Position numbers and translations under genes: made by a program
Part shown: piece by piece, positions 1 to 9,674 of the stretch
Layout of the letters: every line of letters starts with the position of its first letter
Position numbering within the stretch: position 1 is the first letter of the stretch
NCBI GenBank assembly: GCA_016717225.1
Contig: JADKGB010000001.1
Location: forward strand, 1 to 64,000
From: Flavobacteriales bacterium
GTDB lineage: Bacteria; Bacteroidota; Bacteroidia; Flavobacteriales_F; PHOS-HE28
Length of the DNA: 64,000 bases
Direction: 5' to 3'
Notes under the pieces: model-generated
Database searches by the model: none
The model's input: the letters and a program-made list of their open reading frames with translations, nothing else
What the model was told of the DNA's origin: nothing

Positions 1-1962
1 CGTTCGCTGCCGTTCTATCGCGGGTTGCTTTACAACGACAGTATGCAGGCCAGTTTGATGATGGTCTTCGTCAATGCCAAGCTCTTCGACACCGATGCCC
101 GCCAGGCCGTCATCGACGCTTTCCGTAAACGCACGGATGCATTTCAGGAAACCACAGGTCTGCCATTGTATCGGAGCGGATTGCCGTGGATACGTGTGAA
201 CGCCACCAACTTGGTAAAGGGGGAAATGCCTCTCTTCCTGGTGATGAGCATGGCGCTCTGTGCATTGCTGTTGTTCTTCTTCTTCCGCAGTGTGCGGGTG
301 ATGGCCATTTGCATGTTGGTGGTGGCTGTAAGTGTTATCTGGACATTTGGTTGCATGGCATTGCTTGGATACAAGATCACGTTGCTGCAAAGTGTTATCG
401 CCCCGCTTGTCATCGTTACCGGTGTACCGAACTGCGTATTCCTGGTGAATGCGTTCCACTATGAATTCGTGAACCACGGCAATCGGGTGAAGGCATTGCA
501 GCGCGTGATCAGCCGTATCGGTGCCGCGGCTTTTATGACCAATGCGACCACGGCCGTGGGCTTCACAACGTTCTGCGTCACATACAGCGATGCGCTCGTG
601 CAGTTCGGCTGGACCGCTACCATAGGTATCATGATACTCTGGTTGTTGAGCATGGTGCTCATCCCGATCTTTTTCAGCTTCATGGGGGACCCCAAGGAGC
701 GTCACACGCGCCACCTCGACCGCAAATGGCTTGATCGTGCGGTAGAGTGGATCGTCACCATGAGCCGCACGCAGCGTCCGTTGATCTATAGCGTAACAGC
801 TGTTTTGACGTTGGTCGCCTGCATAGGAACCTATCGTGTGAAAGATGAAAGTCGCATCGTGGACGATCTGCCGGAAGACAATCCTGTGCTGACCGACCTC
901 CGGTTCTTCGAGAAGAATTTTCATGGAGTGATGCCGCTCGAGATCGTCATCGATACAAAGAAGAAAGGCGGCGCCTTGAAGGACGCCACGTTGAAGCGGA
1001 TCGAGAAACTCCAGAACACGCTTGCGACGTATCCGGAGTTCAGTCGACCGATCAGCATTGCCGACGCTGTGAAATTCACGAAGCAGGCTTTCTACGGTGG
1101 TGATCCCGCGCGTTACGAATTGCTCAACAGCACGGATAAGACGTTCATTCTACCGTATGTGGAGAATGCTAGTGGCAAGCAAGGCATGGCCAAAGCCTTT
1201 ATCGATAGCACCCGCCAAACCACGCGTGTAACTGTGCAAATGGCGGATATCGGCACCACGCGCATGGACGCGCTGCTCGGGAAGTTGCGCACCCAAACAG
1301 ACAGCATTTTCCAACCGGACAAGTACAAAGTGACCTTCACCGGATCGAGTGTGGTTTTCCTGAAAGGCAGTGGCTATCTGGTCAGCAACCTGATCACGAG
1401 TTTGTTCTGGGCCATCGTGCTGATCGTAGCGCTCATGGCCGTTCTCTTCAACTCGTTCCGCATCCTCATCGTATCGCTGATACCGAACATCATTCCGCTT
1501 GTGTTCACTGCCGGTATCATGGGCTTCGCAGGCATCCCCATCAAGCCGAGCACCATGCTTGTGTTCGGTATCGCACTGGGTATCGCGGTGGACAATGCGA
1601 TCCATTTTCTCGCTCGCTACCGGTTGGAGTTGAAATTGACCGGTCATGACCTGCAACGCAGTGTCGATCTGGCGACGCGAGAAGTGAGTGTCGGGATCAT
1701 TTACACAAGCGTTGTGCTTCTCGCTGGATTCTTCATGTTCGGATTCTCACAGTTCGGTGGCATCCAGGCGTTGGGTATTCTCACCAGTATCACGTTATTA
1801 GTGGCCATGTTCACCAATTTGCTCGTATTGCCATCGCTCATCCTGTCGTTCAACAAGCGCCTAATGACGAAGGCGTTCGAGGAGCCCTTGCTCGAGATCA
1901 TGGATGAGGAGGATGATATCGACGTAGGTGAATTGAGGTTCGAAAACAAGAACGAAGCATGA
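1..1962 (+). CDS. RND/MMPL superfamily exporter, C-terminal part (5' end outside window)
   Basis: The reading frame is already open at base 1, so the gene begins upstream and this is its C-terminal portion of about 650 residues. It shows two clusters of hydrophobic helices (roughly residues 70-225 and 450-620) around a soluble periplasmic region. This matches the second part of the 12-helix RND fold, here of the MMPL/sterol-sensing type. The glycine-rich helix with [19 protein letters not shown] near the end is characteristic of RND transmembrane helix 10, including its acidic proton-relay-type residue. The likely role is proton-driven export of a lipid or hydrophobic compound across the inner membrane; the substrate cannot be read from sequence. 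Its stop overlaps the rfbA start (ATGA), which implies translational coupling. Confidence 0.85.
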   Translation, partial: RSLPFYRGLLYNDSMQASLMMVFVNAKLFDTDARQAVIDAFRKRTDAFQETTGLPLYRSGLPWIRVNATNLVKGEMPLFLVMSMALCALLLFFFFRSVRVMAICMLVVAVSVIWTFGCMALLGYKITLLQSVIAPLVIVTGVPNCVFLVNAFHYEFVNHGNRVKALQRVISRIGAAAFMTNATTAVGFTTFCVTYSDALVQFGWTATIGIMILWLLSMVLIPIFFSFMGDPKERHTRHLDRKWLDRAVEWIVTMSRTQRPLIYSVTAVLTLVACIGTYRVKDESRIVDDLPEDNPVLTDLRFFEKNFHGVMPLEIVIDTKKKGGALKDATLKRIEKLQNTLATYPEFSRPISIADAVKFTKQAFYGGDPARYELLNSTDKTFILPYVENASGKQGMAKAFIDSTRQTTRVTVQMADIGTTRMDALLGKLRTQTDSIFQPDKYKVTFTGSSVVFLKGSGYLVSNLITSLFWAIVLIVALMAVLFNSFRILIVSLIPNIIPLVFTAGIMGFAGIPIKPSTMLVFGIALGIAVDNAIHFLARYRLELKLTGHDLQRSVDLATREVSVGIIYTSVVLLAGFFMFGFSQFGGIQALGILTSITLLVAMFTNLLVLPSLILSFNKRLMTKAFEEPLLEIMDEEDDIDVGELRFENKNEA

Positions 1963-2828
1963 AAGGCATCATCCTCGCAGGCGGAAGCGGAACGCGGCTT
2001 CACCCGCTCACCCTCGCCGTAAGCAAGCAGCTGATGCCGGTGTACGACAAGCCGATGATCTACTACCCGTTGAGCACGCTCATGGCGGCGGGTATCCGTG
2101 AGATCCTGGTGATCAGCACACCGCATGATCTGCCCAACTTCAAAAAGCTGCTCGGTGATGGTCACGCACTGGGTTGCGAATTCACGTACGCGGAGCAGGC
2201 AGTGCCGAACGGCCTTGCACAAGCCTTTGTCATTGGTCGGTCCTTCGTGGGAAATGACGCGGTAGCCCTGATCCTTGGCGATAACATTTTCCACGGCACT
2301 GGTCTGGGTACCAAACTCATGGAGCATCGTGATGTGAGCGGAGGGATGGTTTTCGCCTACCGTGTGAGCGATCCCGAACGCTATGGTGTTGTTGAATTTG
2401 ATGCGGCCTTCAATGCGGTAAGTATCGAAGAAAAACCCGTGAAGCCGAAGAGCAACTATGCGGTTCCTGGCTTGTACTTCTATGATAACAGCGTGCTCGA
2501 CATTGCCCGTGACCTGAAGCCAAGTGCACGCGGCGAGTACGAGATCACGGACGTTAACCGTGAATATCTGCGGCGCGGCACATTGAAGGTGAACGTGTTG
2601 GACCGGGGTACCGCCTGGCTCGATACGGGCACGGTTACTTCGTTGATGCAGGCAGGTCAATATGTTCAAGTGATCGAGGAGCGCCAAGGCCGCCGGATCG
2701 GGTGTATCGAAGAAGTGGCGTTTCGTCGCGGGTTCATCAACGCTGATCAATTGCGCGCGTTGGCTGAACCCCTGCGCAAGAGCGGATATGGGGAATACTT
2801 GTTGAAGGTTGCGGAAGGAAGCGTGTGA
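1959..2828 (+). CDS. rfbA: Glucose-1-phosphate thymidylyltransferase
   Basis: The enzyme joins dTTP and glucose-1-phosphate to give dTDP-glucose plus pyrophosphate, the first step of dTDP-L-rhamnose and related dTDP-sugar synthesis in the cytoplasm. The 289-residue length matches the RmlA/RfbA family. The nucleotide-binding motif [11 protein letters not shown] lies at residues 8-18, [11 protein letters not shown] follows, and LGDNIFHG holds the metal-binding aspartate. Near the C-terminus, EYEITDVN and the stretch containing DTGT are also family hallmarks. The start overlaps the preceding stop (ATGA) and the end overlaps the next gene, so the three genes form one coupled operon. No rfbB, rfbC or rfbD is visible in this window, so the rest of the pathway must be encoded elsewhere. 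Confidence 0.95.
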   Translation: MKGIILAGGSGTRLHPLTLAVSKQLMPVYDKPMIYYPLSTLMAAGIREILVISTPHDLPNFKKLLGDGHALGCEFTYAEQAVPNGLAQAFVIGRSFVGNDAVALILGDNIFHGTGLGTKLMEHRDVSGGMVFAYRVSDPERYGVVEFDAAFNAVSIEEKPVKPKSNYAVPGLYFYDNSVLDIARDLKPSARGEYEITDVNREYLRRGTLKVNVLDRGTAWLDTGTVTSLMQAGQYVQVIEERQGRRIGCIEEVAFRRGFINADQLRALAEPLRKSGYGEYLLKVAEGSV

Positions 2829-3772
2829 TGGCTGGTCACGTTCAATTGATCGAAGCACGCATCGCTCAATGGTGTGAGGCGCTCCCGCCAGGTGATCTGT
2901 ATGCACCTATGGCGTACTTGCTGCGACTTCCGGGGAAGCGCGTGAGGCCCGCGCTCGTTCTTATGGGTTGCGAACTGTTCGGGGGGCGTGCGGAAGATGC
3001 ACTGGACGAAGCACTCGGTATTGAGCTCTTCCACAATTTCACCTTGATGCATGATGACATCATGGACGCTTCGCCCTTGAGGCGGGGTGAACCGACCGTG
3101 CATGTGAAGTGGGATGCGAACACGGCCATACTGAGCGGTGATGCGATGCTTGTGAAAGCGTACCAGTTGATGGGCAAGAGCCCCGATGTGTTCAGGATCT
3201 TCGGGCGATATGCGCTTGAAGTGTGCGAAGGCCAGCAGTTGGACATGGAGTTCGAGCGCCGGGATGAAGTTCACGTGGAGGAGTATGTAGCGATGATCCG
3301 CAGAAAGACGGCTGTTCTGTTGAACAGTTCGCTACAGATCGGCGCAACGATCGGTGGTGCGAACGTGCAGGACCGCGAGCGGTTGGGTTCTTTCGGTGAG
3401 CACATGGGCCTGGCTTTTCAATTGCGCGATGATCTGCTCGATGCATTTGGTGATCCAACGAAAACCGGTAAGCAAAAAGGGGGGGACCTCCGCAATGGGA
3501 AGAAGACGTTCTTGCTGATACGTGGTTTGGAGCGCGCTGCAGAAGTGCGTTCAAGCGTTCTTCGCGAAGAACTCGCCAAGCCTTCTGAAGAGCGCGATGT
3601 CCGGCGGATGATCGAAGCCATCGACCAACTCGGTGTTCGCGCTGAAGCTGAAGCGGAGATCGCAACACATGACCGGGCTGCACACTTGGAACTGGATGCA
3701 ATAGGTTTGGAAGACGCTAGAAAGGAACCCCTGCGAACGTTGGCTGAACGCTTGTTGGATCGGGCTCACTGA
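2828..3772 (+). CDS. Polyprenyl synthetase family protein (trans-isoprenyl diphosphate synthase)
   Basis: This enzyme condenses isopentenyl diphosphate units onto an allylic diphosphate to make polyprenyl chains for quinones, carotenoids or lipid carriers. The first aspartate-rich motif DDIMD lies near residue 77 and is followed by the usual RRG. The second, DDLLDAFGD, lies near residue 200, followed by GKKTFLL. The length of about 314 residues is normal for the family. I chose the ATG whose A is the last base of the rfbA stop (TGATG); a GTG one codon upstream is the alternative. Chain length cannot be assigned from sequence alone. The end overlaps by 7 bases with the end of the convergent gene. 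Confidence 0.92.
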   Translation: MAGHVQLIEARIAQWCEALPPGDLYAPMAYLLRLPGKRVRPALVLMGCELFGGRAEDALDEALGIELFHNFTLMHDDIMDASPLRRGEPTVHVKWDANTAILSGDAMLVKAYQLMGKSPDVFRIFGRYALEVCEGQQLDMEFERRDEVHVEEYVAMIRRKTAVLLNSSLQIGATIGGANVQDRERLGSFGEHMGLAFQLRDDLLDAFGDPTKTGKQKGGDLRNGKKTFLLIRGLERAAEVRSSVLREELAKPSEERDVRRMIEAIDQLGVRAEAEAEIATHDRAAHLELDAIGLEDARKEPLRTLAERLLDRAH

Positions 3773-5658
3773 CACGTCTCACAATACGTCTTGAACAAGT
3801 ACGGATCATCCAGTAGCTGGAACGTGATCCCGCCTTTGCCGAAAGGTTCGAAGAGATCGCAGTAGCGTTTCTTGTTCTTGTTCACGGCGTTCAGCATGAT
3901 GCGTTTGTAGTTCGCGTTCTTCGTTTGCTCATGATCGAAGATCGTAAGGTTCAAGTAGTAGAAGAGCAGGTCCTCATCGGCATTCACCACTGTCAGTTGT
4001 GGCTCCACAACAGCGAGGCTTTGCTCGTAATTGGCGAAGCTGGCAAAGTATTGCGCGAGACTCAGGTAGTCGTGTTCCGCCATCGGAATGCTCTTGTAAT
4101 TGCGGCTGATGTACTTGATGCTTTCATCCTTCTTGGCGTACTCCCCCTTCGCCATATGCAGTTCTGCCATGATGATGTGGTGGTTGATCGTCATGCGCTT
4201 CACGAGCGGCTCCGCGATGCCTTTGGAACGTAACGACTCGATCTCGCGCATGAACTGAGCAGGATCGATCGTAATAGCTCCACCCTGCAACCACACCCGG
4301 AATTTCACCGCGCACAGATTGTAGTTGATGTGCGCGTCTTCTGGAAGCAGTCGTTGTAATTCCAGCAGCGCGGTGTACGTGGTGAACGCATCGCGTGGGT
4401 CCTGGAAATACCGGAAGGCCGTTCGGCTATTGATCAGGGCGGCATAGTCGCGCTGAACGGGCACTTCCATTTTGTCGAGGAAGGTCGCCGGCAGTTCTTC
4501 GTCCATGATGCGCTCCATCACGGTGTTCTGCAACTCACGCGCACGAGCGATGTTCTTGTCGCCAAGCGCTTTTTCGAACTGGCGTATCAACTGGTCCTCC
4601 TTCAGCCCTGCCAGTCCGTCCTTACGCTGCAGCTCGAGGGTGATGATCGCTTTACGGTGGAGCGCGAGCACTGGTTCGAGCTGATCGGCCACGCGTTTGT
4701 CGAGGAGCCGCTTCTTCACTTCGGATTTTGGCAGGTCCGCGAGAGCAGCATTCGAAGTGAGCGATACGTCGTTCAGGAATTCAACCCAGTTCTCACTCGC
4801 CTGCACGGTGGTTTCGATGCTCGGTGATTGGAAACTCTGCAAGGCGTTCACGATGCTTTGTGCGCGTTTTTGCTGCAGGTCGATGTTGCGCTGTTCGGGT
4901 CCTTCAACACTGCTGTACGCTTCAATGCGTATGCGTTTGATCGTGAAATCGGTGAGGCGGAGCGAATCGTAAAGTGGCTGCAGGTCTTTCGGTGAGTATT
5001 CGCTCTTGTTGCGTTCGAAGGGAATGTTGAAGTGCATCGCCTTTCGTTTCACGATGCTACTGACCCGTGCGTTCCGGGTGGTATCGAACTGGTCACCATA
5101 CGTGAGCGTATCCATATAAAGTCCCATATTCAGCAGGTCCCAACGATAGGTCTGCAGATCGTAGAACGAGTTGTAGTAACAGACATGTCGATCCTTCAGG
5201 ATAACCAGATTCAGTTCGTAGAATTCCTTGGCGAGATGGGTCGGTAAACGGCCGACTTTCACAGCGATGCCGTTAGGGCCTACTTGTTTGCTTCGTTTCA
5301 ATTCGGCGAGGTAGGTTGGCTTCAGCAATGTGCCTTTGTAAAAGTTGGTTTGCTTGGGCGGTTCCGCATCAGCACACGTGTACATGCTACGCGGGATCAC
5401 ATCAACCGCGATCCCATCACTTGCACGTTTGAAGAGCACATCGAAGAAGGCTTCGTTGGTAACCACGAACCAGATGTCGTTCTTCTCATCGGCAAAAAGA
5501 CCGAACTGGACTTCTTTCGGCTTCGCTTTGAGCGCAGCGAGACAATCACCGCATTTCTCTTGTAGCGCATCTCCGGGATCCTTGATGTCCCAGATGCCTT
5601 GGGCGCAAAGGTCGATGGCGCCGTAGAGCAGGAAAAAGATCAAGGACGAACGTCGCAT
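3766..5658 (-). CDS. Secreted OmpA-like / TPR-like protein of unknown role
   Basis: The 630-residue protein begins with a signal peptide (cleavage probably after LCAQ near residue 20). A segment around residues 240-300 (EAYSSVEGPEQRNIDLQQKRAQ) has the OmpA/MotB peptidoglycan-binding pattern, with an asparagine or aspartate followed by QKRA and the helix that comes after it. The C-terminal half is helical with TPR-like spacing and ends in a CETC pair. It is therefore likely periplasmic or outer-membrane-associated and may touch peptidoglycan. I do not recognise a named family and do not assign a function. The gene is convergent with the polyprenyl synthase, the two stops overlapping in the sequence TCACTGA. 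Confidence 0.75.
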   Translation of the reverse strand: MRRSSLIFFLLYGAIDLCAQGIWDIKDPGDALQEKCGDCLAALKAKPKEVQFGLFADEKNDIWFVVTNEAFFDVLFKRASDGIAVDVIPRSMYTCADAEPPKQTNFYKGTLLKPTYLAELKRSKQVGPNGIAVKVGRLPTHLAKEFYELNLVILKDRHVCYYNSFYDLQTYRWDLLNMGLYMDTLTYGDQFDTTRNARVSSIVKRKAMHFNIPFERNKSEYSPKDLQPLYDSLRLTDFTIKRIRIEAYSSVEGPEQRNIDLQQKRAQSIVNALQSFQSPSIETTVQASENWVEFLNDVSLTSNAALADLPKSEVKKRLLDKRVADQLEPVLALHRKAIITLELQRKDGLAGLKEDQLIRQFEKALGDKNIARARELQNTVMERIMDEELPATFLDKMEVPVQRDYAALINSRTAFRYFQDPRDAFTTYTALLELQRLLPEDAHINYNLCAVKFRVWLQGGAITIDPAQFMREIESLRSKGIAEPLVKRMTINHHIIMAELHMAKGEYAKKDESIKYISRNYKSIPMAEHDYLSLAQYFASFANYEQSLAVVEPQLTVVNADEDLLFYYLNLTIFDHEQTKNANYKRIMLNAVNKNKKRYCDLFEPFGKGGITFQLLDDPYLFKTYCETCQ

Positions 5659-5720
5659 AGTGGGTGCTTGACAAACATGGTTTCAGAATGCAAAGGTGAC
5701 CACGAAGGAACGCGTTGCGA

Positions 5721-6623
5721 CTATGCTAACGCACTGCGCAATGCCTCGGATAGCGCAGGATACTTCAGCCTAAATCCGGACAGCACCAGCTTTTCGTTGC
5801 TGGCACGCGACCCTTTCAAAAGCACATCACTCAACTCACCGAGTGCAAGATGCAACGCGAAGGCAGGAACGTTCGGCAGGAAGAACGGCTTGCGCAGAAC
5901 GTTGGCGACCGCACGCATGAATTGGGCATTGGTCGGTTGTTCTGGAGCCACCACATTGTATGCGCCGCTCATGCGTTCATCTTCTACCGCAGTGCGATAC
6001 GCCTGAACGAGGTCATCGATATGGATCCACGGCATCCACTGTTTTCCACTGCCCAGTGCTGATCCCAAGCCTAAGCGGATAGGAGCGGAAAGCTTTGGTA
6101 GCGCCCCTCCTTCGCACGCCAGTACCACGGGTGTGCGCAGTTTCACCACACGCGCGTTGGGGTTCCATTCATCAGCAGCATTCTCCCAATCCGCCGAAAG
6201 TCGACCAATGGTATCGTTGCCCGCAGGATCGGATTCCACGAAGATGCGTTCGCTGGTGATCGCTCCATAGAAGCCAACGCCGCTGGCACTGATGAACGAC
6301 TTCGGCCATAAGCCATTCGCCTTCGCAACTTTCAGAAGAAGTCTCGCAGCACCACTGCGACTTGCGTAGAGTTCCTTCAGACGCGCAGGTGTCCAGCGCT
6401 TGTCCGCAATACCTGCACCGCTCAGGTGAATGATGGAGTCCACGCCCTCGAGCGCTCGTTCATCCACCGTGCTTTTCGCCAGGTCCCACACAAAACGAGT
6501 CACACCTCCTGCTTTGCCTGCAGAACGGCTCAGCCAGCGCACCGAATGACCATGGGCGAGCAGTTCATGCGTAAGTTTATTACCTATTAGGCCACTTCCG
6601 CCCGTGATCAGAATGTTCGCCAT
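5721..6623 (-). CDS. TIGR01777 family NAD(P)-dependent epimerase (DUF1731 C-terminus)
   Basis: This is a 300-residue extended short-chain dehydrogenase/reductase. The dinucleotide-binding GGSGLIG lies at residues 8-14, the central ISASGVGFYG replaces the classic Tyr-x3-Lys segment as is typical of TIGR01777 proteins, and the C-terminus (RKPFFLPNVPAFALHLALGE) is the DUF1731 domain. I used the internal ATG giving MANILITGG, which has AGG seven bases upstream; a TTG five codons earlier is the only alternative. The substrate is not established for this family (E. coli YfcH is a member). It lies in a minus-strand run with unrelated secreted proteins. Confidence 0.92.
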   Translation of the reverse strand: MANILITGGSGLIGNKLTHELLAHGHSVRWLSRSAGKAGGVTRFVWDLAKSTVDERALEGVDSIIHLSGAGIADKRWTPARLKELYASRSGAARLLLKVAKANGLWPKSFISASGVGFYGAITSERIFVESDPAGNDTIGRLSADWENAADEWNPNARVVKLRTPVVLACEGGALPKLSAPIRLGLGSALGSGKQWMPWIHIDDLVQAYRTAVEDERMSGAYNVVAPEQPTNAQFMRAVANVLRKPFFLPNVPAFALHLALGELSDVLLKGSRASNEKLVLSGFRLKYPALSEALRSALA

Positions 6624-6682
6624 GCGCCTAAGGAACAACGCCGCGCACAGTTCCGTTCACGATCAACAGATCATTGACGATC

Positions 6683-8560
6683 TCAACGCAGCAACTCGAA
6701 GTGTTCCACATGGACAGCGCTGCTTCCGATCGTTCTGAGCAGGTAGTGTCCGTTCGGCAATTCACTATGCAGGTTGATCTCCATCGTTCCATTCCGCAGC
6801 GCAGGGCGCGGCATCTCGACCAGTCGTCCTTGCGCGTCGAGCACCTCGATCCGTTGCGGACCATCGCTGAAGGACAGCGTGAGTGAACCGGTGCTTGGGT
6901 TCGGGAAAAGGAAGATCGGGTTCGCTTCAATACCCGGAACGGACAAGCCCAAGCACGCCGGATCGTTCGGCTCCAATAGCGAAATTGAAAGGCAGGCCGT
7001 TGCGTTCGTGCAAGGCGCAGTCCCGGGTACGGTGTAACAATACACGCCTGTAGGGTCCGAGTCAGGGTTGAAGATCCCGCTGTTCGGGTTGCCGTTCGGG
7101 CTGATCCATGCCCCGCCAGTCTCTGGTGTTCCGAGAAGCGAATCGATCATGAACACAAGCTCACCATTCGCACATACAACGATCGAAGTGTTCAAGCCTG
7201 CATCCGGTGCTTGCACAGTTTCCAAAGTCAGTACCGAGGAATCCGCCGGACAATTGCCAATGGCGCCAACAACATAATGGTACACACCCGGGGAAACCTC
7301 CGTGAAGGTGCCGTTCGGATCGGGGTTGCCGTTAAGGAGATCGAAAAGACTGAGTGGTGGATCCGTGCTGCAACGGGTTGCGCTCGTGTTCTCGCCGGCG
7401 TTTGGTCCGGTGCTTACGACAATGGTATAGGACAAGATCAACAAGGCCGGTTGCGGGCAAGCATCATCGGTTGCGTTGATAGCGAATACGAATGTCCCGG
7501 GGGCAACGCCACTTGCGTCCCAGCAAATAGTCGCAGTAACCGGGTTGTTCCCGCTAACGCTGAATTGCGCCCCAGGCAACACGGTCTCCACATTGCTCTC
7601 CAGCGTTAGCATTTGATCCGGATCCGGATCGCTGATCACCGCATCGAAACAGAACGAAGTGCCACCGCACAAAGCGAGGCCAAAGTCGCCGTCCTGCACA
7701 GCAGCGCCGCTCAAGTTCGTGATCGTTCCGGAGTTCGGATCAGGATTGTTGTTCGAGCAATCGATCACCACGAACAGGATGTCCCGCACTACCGAACCAG
7801 TTATTTCTCCCGCATCGTTGAACGCATCCACTTGCACGGCAACTATGTAATAGCCGATCAATGTTGGTGTGAAAAGCACTTGACCCGTAGTGGCATCCAA
7901 GGTTATTCCGGGAATGGGTTCCGCTCCGGAAAAACCGGGTTGGTAGCTCACCGGCAGTGCAGCGTTGTTGAACTTGCGAGCGTCCACCAAGGCATACGAA
8001 AGAGAATCCCCGTCCGGATCGCTTACACCGAAATTGTAGCTCACCAGCTGATCTACGCAGACATACGGAAGCGCGTCTTCCGCGAAGACTGGAGAGTTGT
8101 CACATTCCGCTGTTGAGTTGTTCAATACGGTCTCGACATACTCGCCTTGGTTGCCGATAAGATTGATGGACGATGCACGGCAGCAAAGATTCCAACTGAT
8201 CGTCCAGCCATCGCAGGGTGGCAGGAACTGGGAAGTGGTGAACTCGTACAAACGCATACCTGGCAGGTTTCCACCATTGCAGGTGCTGTTGCCGATCTGC
8301 GCAGCGCATAGCTGCGATACTTCTGTTCCAACGGGAATGGGAAGGTCGGTCACCGTAAAGCTCGTGCCGCAGGAACTTGAGAAGGACAGGGTTTGCGGAA
8401 CGACAGGCGCTCCGCTGCAATCAACGAATACTTGCAGTGTAACCTCGTACTGGTTGTTACTGGTGCATGTGTACAGAATGTTCGCACCCGAGTAATGGTT
8501 CGCCATCCCAGAAAGCGTTAGCGAGCAGGAAAGCAACAGGGCTATGTAGATACGTGCCAT
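6683..8560 (-). CDS. T9SS type A secreted protein, short paralogue of the repeat adhesins
   Basis: The 625-residue protein carries a signal peptide followed by a Cys-rich module of about 240 residues (NHYSGANILYTC, LPPCDGWTISWN, NLCCR, PYVCVDQL, DPDGDSLSYAL). This module is closely similar to the N-terminus of the gene starting at 47368 and more distantly to that of 20603. After a second domain there are two copies of the roughly 79-residue unit that is amplified in the 47368 gene (beginning NAGENTS and DAGLNTS, each with a Cys near its start and a PC near its end). The C-terminus (FPNPSTGSLTLSF, then a GHYLLRT strand) is a T9SS type A sorting domain. It is predicted to be exported by T9SS and displayed or released at the cell surface. 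Its ligand is unknown. Confidence 0.85.
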   Translation of the reverse strand: MARIYIALLLSCSLTLSGMANHYSGANILYTCTSNNQYEVTLQVFVDCSGAPVVPQTLSFSSSCGTSFTVTDLPIPVGTEVSQLCAAQIGNSTCNGGNLPGMRLYEFTTSQFLPPCDGWTISWNLCCRASSINLIGNQGEYVETVLNNSTAECDNSPVFAEDALPYVCVDQLVSYNFGVSDPDGDSLSYALVDARKFNNAALPVSYQPGFSGAEPIPGITLDATTGQVLFTPTLIGYYIVAVQVDAFNDAGEITGSVVRDILFVVIDCSNNNPDPNSGTITNLSGAAVQDGDFGLALCGGTSFCFDAVISDPDPDQMLTLESNVETVLPGAQFSVSGNNPVTATICWDASGVAPGTFVFAINATDDACPQPALLILSYTIVVSTGPNAGENTSATRCSTDPPLSLFDLLNGNPDPNGTFTEVSPGVYHYVVGAIGNCPADSSVLTLETVQAPDAGLNTSIVVCANGELVFMIDSLLGTPETGGAWISPNGNPNSGIFNPDSDPTGVYCYTVPGTAPCTNATACLSISLLEPNDPACLGLSVPGIEANPIFLFPNPSTGSLTLSFSDGPQRIEVLDAQGRLVEMPRPALRNGTMEINLHSELPNGHYLLRTIGSSAVHVEHFELLR

Positions 8561-8603
8561 GGGGAAAGGTGTTCTTAGGCATTGAAGGTATTTGTCTACC
8601 CCA

Positions 8604-8634
8604 TTGCCCCGACATCCTGTGGAAGTCGGGGCAA
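8604..8634. repeat. Perfect 10-bp inverted repeat (hairpin)
   Basis: TTGCCCCGAC and its exact complement GTCGGGGCAA flank an 11-base loop, between the stop of the gene at 8647-9519 and the start of the gene at 6683-8560 (both minus strand). There is no T-run after it on either strand. It could be an mRNA-stabilising or attenuating hairpin rather than a classic intrinsic terminator. Confidence 0.55.
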
Positions 8635-8646
8635 CCTCCCGATCAC

Positions 8647-9519
8647 CTAACGAGCCTGCTCCAACATCCGCAGGTCCTCACCGATGAAACCCTGTTTCTT
8701 ATCGAACAATGAAGCGTCATCACGCAAATACATCAGCTCGCCCGTGCTGGCGTTGAAGATGCGCTTGAAGCACCACTTCGTCTTGTATTCACCGGTCATC
8801 ACCACGTCGCTGATCGCCACACCGCTTTCACCTTTCTCGGCGGCTGCCAATAACTGGGACTGGTCCATCACCTGCAATTGTTTGGTGTAGGTTTCTTTGG
8901 CCTTGGCGGCATCAGGAATGGTTTTGTCCAAGTGCTCCTTGGCCACCCACAGGTCCATGTCTTTGATCAGGCGGTTGCGGCTTGCATAAAGCCGGTCAGC
9001 TGTGGCTTTGTCCTTGATCTTCCCGCCTTCCACGTTCTTCAAAAAATCCTGCAGGTGTTTCACATAGAGCATGAGCATCGCACTGTTCGTGCTACCTACA
9101 GCTTTGGCATCGATCATCAAACTCGCAACTTCCTGGGTTCCCGCGATATTCGCCGCCGCACCATCGGTTACTTCGATCGCTTCACCTTTTTTCTGTTTCC
9201 AGCCTTGGATCAGCGCGAGAAAAACAGCGTCGTGTTTCTCGGCGTCCTTCCGCAAGATCTTCATCAGGTAATTTTTGGTCGGATCGATCGGTTGTGTGGC
9301 CAGATCCGCGGTGTTGATGAAATCGATGCTCTTCGTGAACTTCCATTCGGCCTTCACCGCGTTCATGATCGCCTTGTTGTATGATGTATTTCCATCATCG
9401 AGAACCACCAGCGTTGTATTCGCTTTCGCGGCGGCTACAGCCTTTGTGTCGAAATTGCCGTATTGGGCCGAAGTCTGGAGGGTGATCGCAATGATCGCGA
9501 CGAGAATGGAATAACGCAT
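8647..9519 (-). CDS. Secreted protein of unknown function
   Basis: The 290-residue product starts MRYSILVAIIAITLQTSAQ, a clear signal peptide ending in the SAQ form common in this window. I chose this ATG because the frame upstream of it gives non-exported-looking sequence. The mature part is Lys- and Ala-rich and mostly helical, with a strand-rich C-terminus (GEYKTKWCFKRIFNASTGEL, then LRDDASLFDKKQGF). No recognisable catalytic motif, sorting domain or lipobox is present. It is probably periplasmic. I do not recognise the family. Confidence 0.7.
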   Translation of the reverse strand: MRYSILVAIIAITLQTSAQYGNFDTKAVAAAKANTTLVVLDDGNTSYNKAIMNAVKAEWKFTKSIDFINTADLATQPIDPTKNYLMKILRKDAEKHDAVFLALIQGWKQKKGEAIEVTDGAAANIAGTQEVASLMIDAKAVGSTNSAMLMLYVKHLQDFLKNVEGGKIKDKATADRLYASRNRLIKDMDLWVAKEHLDKTIPDAAKAKETYTKQLQVMDQSQLLAAAEKGESGVAISDVVMTGEYKTKWCFKRIFNASTGELMYLRDDASLFDKKQGFIGEDLRMLEQAR

Positions 9520-9674
9520 GGGTCTTGTTGGGTTGGTGATCGCTGGTCCCAGGATCGGTTGATGGTCTTGCGGAAGTGTTGATCGAACTACCATCAATGA
9601 TCGAACTGGGGTTGGATCCGGGCTGCCAAACATAGTGCCATCGAATTCCGAACTTCGTCCCAGTTTTCCACAAG

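Noticed and set aside
1701..2906. 401-codon minus-strand open frame opposite rfbA
   Set aside because: The plus strand encodes well-conserved RfbA with all motifs; the antisense frame is His/Arg-rich and matches nothing.
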